A stretch of DNA of 64,000 nucleotides from Tridacna crocea (Eukaryota > Mollusca > Bivalvia > Cardiida > Cardiidae): the NCBI GenBank assembly GCA_943736015.1, contig OX031060.1:3492001-3556000 (forward strand), in the 5' to 3' direction. Each line of letters begins with the position of its first letter. Within the stretch, counting starts at the first letter, position 1. This document shows positions 50,830-60,700 of the stretch, piece after piece. The notes beneath the pieces were generated by a model. It saw nothing but the letters and a program-made list of their open reading frames with translations. It made no database searches and was not told where the DNA came from. Made by a program: the position numbers and the translations under genes.

Positions 50830-51055
50830 TGTCACTCTGCTACAACACAAAATTCCAGACTGGTCCAAATTGAAAGCCTTTGCAGACATAAAATAAAATG
50901 TGTCTAAAATGACAAGGTTTTTACTGAAAGGTTAGAAAATATTCTGGGAAAAGGAGAGAATGCTGGTTACCAGCATTTTCTCCTTTTCCCCCCAGTTTTC
51001 AACAGCCTTTTTTCCCAGGGTCATTCAAATGTGGGATGGTGTGGTAAAAGGTTAA
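50830..51055 (-). mobile_element. TTAA MITE
   Basis: Left tip CACTCTGCTACAACACAAA mutated, core GGTTACC, right tip GTGTGGTAAAAGGTTAA. Confidence 0.8.
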
Positions 51056-51334
51056 ATCGATAGCTTTTCCAGTAGAAAATCGAAAACAGCTTCCACAAAA
51101 ACTTTCAAACTTTTTTGTCATCTTCTTGGAGAAAAAAAAAATGAACAAGTTTAGAAATGTAAAGGGTTAATGTATGAATTAATTGCATTTTATGCCAATT
51201 TCAACATCATTCGAGTGGTATCACGGTGCCACCTCACATGTTCAGGTATTTCCCAGTTTTTACTAATACTAGGCTAGGGCTCTGAATCTCCTGCCCAAGG
51301 ACACTCTCATATAAAGTCAAGTAGATCCAGCGAA

Positions 51335-51800
51335 GCTTAAAGGTGGGTATCTAGAATTTTCACATCCCACCAAATTAAGAAATATTTATATCACTGAAAT
51401 TTATATGAAAAAACAATACAAATCATCAATAATTAAGAATCATAAAATACAAAAAACATTTTTTTTTTAATGGTATTCCCTTAAAAGGCTACGTAGCCTC
51501 TGAAGCTATTTTTAGATTTCCCGCCAAAAATTTTAAAAAGCATTGCGGGAATGTTAAGTTACTGACACGTGACTAATGGTGCTGAAATTCCATAACATAT
51601 CAAACATGTAATTATTTTCCATAATGTCTCCTTCGGACGCTGTGTTTGAAGCTTCGTCTGTATGCTTCCGGTGTATAAATGAGCAAGTTGCTCATGTAAA
51701 CCATGTAAAAATAGACCGTGTTTCCCGTCGGTGTCAACCTGGGCTATAGTAAATCTCTAATTTCTCTCGTTGTTGGATGGTTTTCGACTACCGGGGTTTA
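51335..51800 (+). repeat. ~440-bp interspersed repeat, plus orientation
   Basis: Starts TTAAAGGTGGGTATCTAGAA, passes ATGGTATTCCCTTAAAAGGC TACGTAGCC and TTCGGACGCTGTGTTTGAA, and ends near GGTTTTCGACTACC just before a TTAA MITE. Confidence 0.6.
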
Positions 51801-52026
51801 ACCCATTACCACACAATCCCTACTTTTGACGCCCCTAAGAAAGAAGCCTTTAGAAAACATTGTGGGAAATGGAGAAAATGCTGGTAACCAGCATTTTCTC
51901 CTTTTCCCACAATGTTTTCTACCCTTCAGAGAACAAATTTCGAAGTTCCAGTCACTTTTATTTTGTCGTCTGCAAATGCTTTCAATTTGGACCAGTCTAA
52001 AACTTTCTCGTGTGGTAAAGAGTTAA
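51799..52026 (+). mobile_element. TTAA MITE, well preserved
   Basis: Tips TTAACCCATTACCACACAAT / GTGTGGTAAAGAGTTAA, near-perfect core. Confidence 0.9.
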
Positions 52027-52284
52027 TAAATGTAAATTAAAAGGCTTTTGGAGTATAAGTATGATTCTTCTTGTAAAATTATCATCCCAAAATCTGAAGG
52101 GCCACCTTTAAGCCAAGGGCCCTCAGGTCACCAGTCTTACACTTTAAAAAAAATCTTAACCTATCAGACAGCTTAGATCCTAGAAAAGACTGCATCTTTT
52201 GTGCAGTCTGATTTCGATTTATAACTATACAAAAAGCAACATAATCTGTATTTGACGTTCTAAAGAAAAACAAATGTACCAGGA

Positions 52285-53362
52285 TCATGATTTAGTTTCA
52301 TTAGCAGAAATACTGGCATAATACAAAGCATACAATTCCTCATCCATTACTAAAACCCTTTTGGTTGATTGAAATCCTTCCATTGCACCTTTGACTGCCA
52401 TTTGAAAATTTTCAAGTTGAATGAAATTAGAGGCTGGTGGTAATAACTGCCCTTTGCGTATCATCTGACACAGTTCTTTAAACATATGGTCCTTTTCTGG
52501 ATTACCTATATTATCATAATTCCACTGAGAGTTCCAATACCCAACTGCTATAATTTCCTTGAATATGAATACCCCTGTAGGCACAATGACTGGCTGTCTG
52601 GACATACCACCATATGTCACAAGAACTCCTTTGTTATCCAGTGCTCTCAACAGTTCTGTAGCACTTTTCCCACCAACTCCATTCAAAGCAAGCCGTGGTA
52701 TCTGTCCCATATCCTTAAAGACGTCTTTCATCTGTGGAGACCTGCAAAACTCTTCCGTTACCACAATATTTGCACCTAAATCTTTCAAGTATTTCTCTGT
52801 TACATCAAAGTTTTCTCTATTTCTGATTATATTAATTGTTTTCAAGCCCCATGCTTTTGCAATTTGAATAACACTCTGACCAACAGCACTATTAGCAGCA
52901 TTCTGTATCACAACATCTCCAGGTTTTAGTTCTTTAAAATCTTTCAGCATTCTGTATGCTGTACACGGATTAACAGCAATGGTAGCTGCACTTAAAATTG
53001 GTATGTCACTATCTATCTTCTGAAGCACAGATTCCTTCGCATGGAGGTGTCCACACCATGTACCACACCCAGGATTAGCGGGAATTGCCAAATCCCCTTC
53101 CTTTAATGTTTTGACATTGGGTCCAACTTTAATTACGCGTCCAACCCCTTCATTTCCACATACAGCAGGCAGTTTTGGTTTCAGCATGTAGGTGCCCTGA
53201 ATCATGTTGATATCAGATGGGTTGATTGGAGCCATTAACATCTTCAGAAGGACCTCATTGTCTTTCATAGTGGAAGGAGTGTTCATTGTTACACCTTTAA
53301 GGACAGTACTAGGGTCTCCAAATTCTTCATAAATCACTGCAGGTGTTTTGATAAAGGAGTCT
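52285..53362 (-). CDS. MECR: Mitochondrial enoyl-[acyl-carrier-protein]/trans-2-enoyl-CoA reductase, main exon (5' exon missing)
   Basis: One uninterrupted exon from an acceptor (atttcag, exon begins at 53362) to TGA at 52287-52285, giving about 358 residues from DSFIKTPAVIYEEFGDP to ANETKS. It is an MDR-superfamily enoyl reductase that does the last, NADPH-dependent step of mitochondrial fatty acid synthesis. Visible are PINPSDINMIQGTY (the Tyr is the catalytic residue in MECR), AVCGNEGVGRV, CTAYRML, the nucleotide-binding loop QNAANSAVGQSVIQIAKAWG, LALNGVGGKSATELLR and GYWNSQW. Upstream of the acceptor the frame meets a stop inside a MITE with no Met, so a 5' exon with the transit peptide must lie further up. 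Vertebrate MECR is split into many exons; the single large exon here is unusual. Confidence 0.92.
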
Positions 53363-53390
53363 CTGAAATCATAAAATGAATTTAATGTTT

Positions 53391-53616
53391 AACCCATTAC
53401 CCAATACACCATTTTGAGACCATCCCAAATTCAAAGAAGCTGCAGATGGCAACTGAAATGTGGCTACCAGTGGGTTTTAAGATACAGACTACATGGAAAA
53501 CATTGTGAGAAAAGGTGATATTGCTCATTTTGAGCAATTTCACCTTTTCTCACAATGTTTTCCTAAATCTTTTTTCTTCATAGTGTTAAAACGAGTATAT
53601 ATGGAGAAAAGGGTTA
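53391..53616 (-). mobile_element. TTAA MITE just upstream of the MECR exon
   Basis: Core AGGTGATATTGCTCATTTTG AGCAATTTCACCT with paired GTGAGA/TCTCAC and GGTGA/TCACC. Its TTAA-end supplies the in-frame stop that closes the MECR frame. Confidence 0.82.
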
Positions 53617-53959
53617 AACTAACTCATTGTTCCGTAAAATACATTTTCTATAACAAATGACTGAATCGTAAGGTGCTCTGGTCCTGTGACGTTCAGAAAA
53701 TTTACAAATGGAAAAAACTTCCAACCCAAGTCAGCCTGTGCAAACTGCACAGGCTGACTGTGGTTGATACTTTTTGCAGATGCATTTAGCCCCCTTTTTA
53801 CAGAGCATGGCTCAACTTTTTTTCTTTTTCTACACAATATCTAATATAAGACTGCTTTTTCCGATGGTTATGACATAATCAAGATAAACAATGTTAATGA
53901 CAACCAGTGTACACAATCACAAAATTCTTTCTTCCTAATACATGTATTTTTCTTATTTC

Positions 53960-54225
53960 TTTATTCCTAACACAATTCCAAGTTTTAATGACCCCTGAAG
54001 AAGCTACTGAAACTACTGTGGGAAAAGGAGAAAGTACTGGTTAGTGGTTACAAGCATTCATTCCTTTTCCCACAATATTCCACTTAGCATGTTTGCAATA
54101 CCATGTGGCAGTGACTATATTCTGGTAACATCATTTACAAGAGAAGAGTAACGCTTTACCCTTTACCAAACAATTCCTGATTTCCACAACCCTCAGGAGG
54201 AAGCCTTCTGAAAACATTGTGGAAA
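53960..54225. mobile_element. Two truncated TTAA MITEs
   Basis: 53960-54085 has an insertion at the hairpin tip (GGTTAGTGGTTACAAGC); 54152-54225 stops within the palindrome. Confidence 0.65.
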
Positions 54226-54418
54226 ACTTTGGCAAGATTCTTCAAATTCTTTAAGGTAGTCAAGGTTATCAAAAACTTGGTATGAGTTGACTTCGATGTG
54301 GGGCAAGTTGTCTTTAGTTTGGGGTGACTTGCTTTCTAAATATGGGTTGATTTGTTTTGGGTAGAGTTTTCAATGGGGCAAGTTGTCTTTGTGGTGAATC
54401 GTCTGTCATTCCGCAAAT

Positions 54419-55257
54419 CACAGGATTTTGGCATTCTATAACCAAAGTAAATGATAAAATATGAAAAAAATTCTCCCCTATATAATATAAACACAAGGAA
54501 TGCAACGTCTCGATTGCCGGCGCCAGCACAAGACAGCTTTTCCAACCCAAAATCACCCACGAAACAAACACTGATCATAATTTCCTTTAGCCTAGCGATA
54601 GACAACACAACAATGTACCTGCAACATTCGGCGATTCCTCAGTAGACACCTTTTAAACGGAGATATCCGTCATGTTTTACGATTTTTTTTGGCAAATTTC
54701 AATTTGTCTGGGAGGCCATTCGCTGACGTCACAGGAAGAGCAAGGAAGGGTATTTTCGTATTACTTTTTACTATTATTTTTCGTTTTCAAGATATATTTA
54801 TGGACATCACATGATACTAAAGATTTTTCTAGAAGTAAGTAACAAAAGTATTTGAGCGAAGATATTTGATTTTTGTGAATAGAGAAATCCCCCATCGAGC
54901 GAGGTAACTTATAAACTTAAGCAGTATGGAACGTTCATGGGAATCAAGTGACATCAGCGAATGGCCTCCCAGACAAATTGAAATTGTCAAAAAATATCAT
55001 AAAACATGACAGATATCTCCGGTTAAAAAGTGTCTACTGAAGAATCGCTGAATGCTGCAGGTACATTGTTGTGATGTCTATCGCTAGGCAAAAGGATATT
55101 ATGATCAATGTTTGTTTCGTGGGTGATTTTGGAAAGGCTGTCTTGTGCTGGCGCCGGCGATCGAGACGTTGCATTCCTTGAGTTTATATTGTAAAGGGGA
55201 GACTTTTTTTTCACATTTTATCATTTATTTTGGTTATGGAATGTCGAATTCCTGTGC
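54419..55257. mobile_element. Large fold-back (inverted repeat) element
   Basis: The left arm, 54419-54733, starts CACAGGATTTTGGCATTC and ends GGCCATTCGCTGACGTCAC. It pairs with the right arm 54949-55257 (GTGACATCAGCGAATGGCC ... ATTCCTGTG) at roughly 85% by eye, around a 215-bp spacer. No transposase is present. Confidence 0.8.
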
Positions 55258-55259
55258 GC

Positions 55260-57759
55260 TAATCAAACTTCAATTTGGGTATCTTCCAAACTCCTAAATG
55301 TAATGGGATGGTAATTTAAGTGTTATTAAATAGATAATCAGGGTTTCTTTTTCTTTTTTGCGGGGCGTAAATATCGCAAATCTACATGTCACAATCTATA
55401 AAGTTATGTCCGAAGACTGCTACAGTCCGGAAAACTATTACGACTATTAAAATACCATCCAGTTATCACTTGAGTGAATAAACAGAAGTGACAAAGGACA
55501 TGAATCAAAACAACGTTGACTCATACGTTGAATTTTGGTGTCGGCATTGTTTAAAAGCGACATTTCCAAGCGGTCGAAGAAGAGCTCTGATTCCAGCCGG
55601 GTGCAGCATTTTCGATATATTGTATCGGTGGATAAAATCAGAATCGTCCAAATGACCTTCGTGGGTAGTACATCACAGTTGTTTACTACAAAAGAAACCC
55701 GGCGCGAAATGAGAGGGTGGGGTGGATCTTCTCTCTTCGATAATTGACCCTTCTCATGCACCATCCTTGATATCACTGAAATTTATAAGAAAAAAAAATA
55801 TCATCAATAATTTAATATAGAATATGTATAATTACAAAAAAAATCGATGGTGTCAATCAATCAATATACCAATGAAAAATCCCAAAGATGACACCCTCTC
55901 CCGGGTATCGAACTCAGGACATTAAGCTTACGAAGCCGATACCCTACCTCACAACCACGGACACCAAACAAAGAACGAAAACATAATGGGAGGGGGTAAA
56001 GGGTATAGTTGTTGAGAAAGGGAGGGTTTGAAGTAAAGAAATTTTGAAGAATCAACAAAACAGGACCTCTTCCCCCCCCCTTTCCGGCTTTGATTGGTGG
56101 CGAAGTAGACTTTAGACCAGGGGACACCAACTTAGCAACTCGGTCAATTTCCTCTGAGGACTGGTGATAGTTACGCGATAGCATTCATTCCTCTCTCATC
56201 GCTGACCAAACATACCTAAGAAAATTTAAATTGTTTGAATCTCTGCAAATAATTAAATGTGTTCAAAAAATGTACTTTTTTTCTGGAAAGAAATGGAAAT
56301 TTTCAGACGACAAATCAAATGTTAATAAAAACATAACAGACGTCTTTCAAAGGGTAGAAAATAATGTGAGAAAAGGAGGAAATGCTTGTGTGGTATAGGC
56401 TTTCAATATACAGTATTCAGTAATTTGAGTCAAATAAAATACCCTCAATGGGATCGAACCAGTGATAACGATAACGATCGACATCAGAATTGAACCTCAT
56501 ATTAGGGGATGGAAAATATACAAATAGGAAAGGACAGAAAACTGTACGAGAGAGAGTGCAAGAATGAGAAAAAAAAGATCTTCGGACAATAAATTAAAAT
56601 ATCGGGCATATAAAAGTATAAAGACTACGACTGCACGGTTTATTGCCATTTCATTTCTGTATTTCATTCCCATTTCGTCTTCTCTAAAATTTTACTCAGT
56701 TCCCATTTCGTCTATTATCATCAAAGCTATTATCTGATGAATCCTTTTTAAAATTAAGAGACACGTATAAATTAATCTATCCAAGTTTTTCACACACTTT
56801 TACAAAGTAATATATTGTTTCACTGTGTCTACAGTTATAGATTAAGAACATCACATTCCTTCCCTCTTTTATCATATGGTAAACACACATGTATCTCAAT
56901 TCGGGAAAGCAATTTTTTTAAATCTCAAAATAATGTACAGATCTTTTTCACCTCTCCCTTTGTTATTGAATTAAATCTGAATTCCCAGTTCTGTTATGTT
57001 GACATAAATATCAATATTAATTTGATTCGATTGATTTCAAAGGTAGTGAAGATTATATAGTGATGATGATCCCTGCGTTTTTAGATTGGCTCTTTTACGT
57101 TCTTTTGAACAAGACTTTGAAAAAGACTATTTTTGAAAAACAAAAATGTAGTAAAATTCACTAAACTATTGATAGAGAATTGCCATCTGCTAAATAAAAG
57201 CCCATTAAAAAGTAGAAATAATTGAAGTAAAGCATTTAAATTTTACCCAAGAATTAGACGAAATGGAAATTAGACAAAATGAATGTATAATTAAGAATAG
57301 ACCAAATGGGAAGAATTGCAGAAATAGAAGATGAAATGGGAGTAGACAAAATGGGGAGTTACTGACTTCTCACTTATTTAAGAAGTTTATATTTTGGTTT
57401 CAAATCCAATCCAATCAGACATATCTTTAAAAATCAAACAGGTGTAATCTACCCGTGACAGGTGTGAAATACATCCTATCACTGTAAAATTGGCAGTTTA
57501 AACAATGGCAAAACTATCAAATAACTCTAGATTAGGGTAACCAACACACGGTGTACGTACTAAAGACAAATACCGTACAAATACATTTTTAATAGACAAC
57601 TTGAATAACTATATATAGATCTACTGATGAAATTTGACTTTGGGGACGATTTCTCCATCATTCCTTTTTGTCCTTTGATTTTATTTACTTTGATTAAAAT
57701 TCCTTTCCGATCTGCAGAAGCATTTTCGGAACACTACGGTCTGTATCCATTACGCCAAG
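55260..57759. other. Region with no recognised gene
   Basis: It holds the SINE at 55862-56200, a MITE relic at 56310-56400 and an AT-rich stretch. It may contain the missing MECR 5' exon on the minus strand, but I could not identify it. Confidence 0.5.
55862..56200 (-). mobile_element. tRNA-derived SINE or tRNA pseudogene with flanks
   Basis: The minus strand reads GTGTCCGTGGTTGTGAGGTA ... GAGTTCGATACCCGGGAG, with A- and B-box-like motifs and a hairpin GGCTTCGTAAGCT in the anticodon position, followed by GGGTGTCATC. The body towards 56200 carries CTCTCATCGCTGACC, as in other SINE tails here. Confidence 0.45.
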
Positions 57760-60700
57760 ATGTTGCGAAGTAAATGTAAGTAAGGATGCTGTATGGTGTT
57801 GATCGAAAATTGTTAATTCATATTGTATGTAAATATTTAATGAACATTTTTGTGTCTACTTGTAAAATAAACGCAAAAGCTACTTCTTGATGTACCCCTC
57901 AAGAATAACAACGCAGTATTCACTGATCGTCATTAGTTTTCGCGTCAATTCACGTGCTACGGCGTGAAGATGCTAAGTTGCTTACTTAATGAGCCAACGT
58001 GAGAAAATCATACCCCAGGTTATAGCACCAACTGTATAAGAACCTTTCTTTTCCATAGGTTTATGGCATAATACCGGGCATAATTCCATAAAACGCCCCT
58101 ATGCAATAAAGTCAATGCTTACATATGGCATTGTTTTTTGAGTTAAAAGAAGAAACTTAATGAAATTTTCAGATTCATTCCGTTGAAAAATATTGTACAT
58201 GATGTATACGAAACGAATCCATAGACCAAACTCAATTTTTTGAGACATAATTTTGATTTTCATGGGTTTTTCGCGATTTTTGGCGGGGCGTTTTACGGTA
58301 TTATGCCTAATACCGTAAAACGCCCCTCCGCTAAACAGTCAATGCTTACATGTGGCATTATGTTTTTAGTTAAAAGAAGAAATTTAATGAAATTTTCAGC
58401 TTCATTCCATTGAAAAATATTTTATTTTGAAAAATATTGCATTTGATGTATACGAAATGAATCCATAAACAAGTTGAAATTTTTTGACACATAATTCTGA
58501 TTTTCACGGGTTTTTGCGATTTATGGTGGGTGTTTTACAGTATTATGCCAGTTTTATTTATTGCACTGTTTGCTACGTGTAATTGACCAGTTATTTAACT
58601 CTTTACCACACAAGAAAATTTTAGACTGGTCCAAATTGAAAGCATTTGCAGACGACAAAATAAAGGTGACTGAAAAATAGAAATTTGGTCTGGGAAGTAG
58701 TGTTGGGCAATCGGTTTAAAATCTCAATCAATTATCGCTTTGTAATCGGAAGAGCAAACCAACTAGCTATCGATTGTACAATCGGTTCAGACTGTCACTC
58801 CATTTAACTGAGAATGACTTTTTGCTTAAAATACTGTGACAATATTGTAAACATGACAGTCTTCATGTATTAAATTTATAAAGATGTTGTATTCTGCACT
58901 TTAATCAATATTATTCATTTTGTTCCTTATAATTTCCAAACAAGTTAATAAAGAATCAGACATATACCTTATAGTTCAAACACTAGCAGACGACCGTCTT
59001 TCTCCCCATCCCCCCCCCACTATATTTTCATTTCATAAAACAACATTTTTTTCCACTCATGAACAGAATTTTTACTTCCACTTATTGCTTTATTCAGAAA
59101 TTTGCGTAAATTCACTGTTAGAATTCATTATTAAAGATAAGAAGATGGTTTGAAGTCTCTCTGATCGGACGATGCCACGCTGCTCACGGTAGTGCCATGG
59201 GTTTTCGCGCTTTTTTGGCGATCTATTTTTTAATGACAATTAGTTTCTGGAGAAGTATTACTACATGATTTGACATCATTTAGTCAGTTTAAATAGCAAG
59301 TAACTTAAAAAGCTGTCACTTTACACTAGATAAGAGGAATAACACCTTCGTTACTCTGTCATAATAGACTCGCCAGCTTCATTATCATCTGGGTGTCCTT
59401 CGCATTTTATACTGATCGTGTTTAATCCATTTTTCTGCCCGATGAACGCCAGCTAGGTTATGTGAAGTTTTAGATGATAATTTCATGCCTCAGATTGACA
59501 TTTAGGTGAATATCTTTCATCACCAAAGACAGGTCATTTCAAATTTGCCAATGTCAAAACCCGGGCTCAGGGAAGCTTGCGGAGTTGTCAACTTTTGTCA
59601 AGACATTCATGGACAAAGATTCGTTTCTCATTTTTCAGCCAGTTTTCGTGTTTGTTATCTACTATGTTTAAAATCCAAGATTGTGGTTAATAATAGTCAC
59701 AAAACAAAGCGTTAAAAACCAGAATTCAAGTTTTGGCACCAAGCCAGCTTATCAACCGACTACAATCGATTCTGAGATTTCTCAATCGATTATCGGAATC
59801 GGAAGCCAAAACCAACTGATTTTCAACTATAGTAGATCATCGGCCCACCACTACTGGGAAGGGAAAAAACCACTGTGGGAAAAGGAGAAAATGCTGGTTA
59901 CCAGCATTTTCTCCTTTTCCCACAGTGTTTTCAAATGGCTTCTTTCTCAGGGCGTCAAAAGTAGGGATTGTGTGGTAATGGGTTAATGTAATTGTAAGAT
60001 ATTTTGTTATAGAGCTTTTTCTTTGTAATTTAATTAGTTAGCCCAGAGACATGGGTTTCGATGACTTCCAAATTTAAAGGATCATACTTGCCATCGAAGA
60101 TAGACATATAAACGAAAAGTGAAGGGGTAGCGGCCCTAACATAATAGAAAAAAATTTTTTTTTGATCAGCTATTGTTACATTCAACTAATATAACAATTG
60201 CAATCACACTTCAGTACACCACAGAAGAAATATGCACCACAGGTACGCCACTGGAGAAATGTATACGCCACAGCAAATATACAGCTATTAGAATGAGATT
60301 TTTATGTTTTATCTAGTAGATTAAGTTATTATCTATCATCTGTACAAAAATGATTGAGAAATATTTTATATTTATACTGGAAATCGATCTTATAGATACG
60401 CCACAATAACTTAATCTACTATTTTAATAGCTGTATATTTGCTGTGGCGTATACATTTCTCCTGTGGTGTATATTTCTTCTGTGGCGTATTTTAGTGAGA
60501 CCCTAACAATTGTAATTGATCATGATTAAATCCTAAATGAACCAAGACAGTACATTTTCCCTTTGGCAGTGTCTTTGAGTAGCAGTATCTTTGAGTATGA
60601 TAATATCGTCGGTTTACTTCCAAAACCTCGTAATTACAGCTTGTAACAAGGAACTGACAATATACCTCTACTAACATCAAAGGCTAGGGCTAAAGGGCTA

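Noticed and set aside
54336-54645. Possible exon in the fold-back arms (donor-like TTGCAG/GTACATTG)
   Set aside because: The same frame occurs in both inverted arms with disabling differences; more likely repeat sequence.
55447-55776. Candidate MECR first exon on the minus strand (109-codon frame)
   Set aside because: No donor with the required phase 2, and the sequence does not look like a transit peptide joined to DSFIKTPAV.
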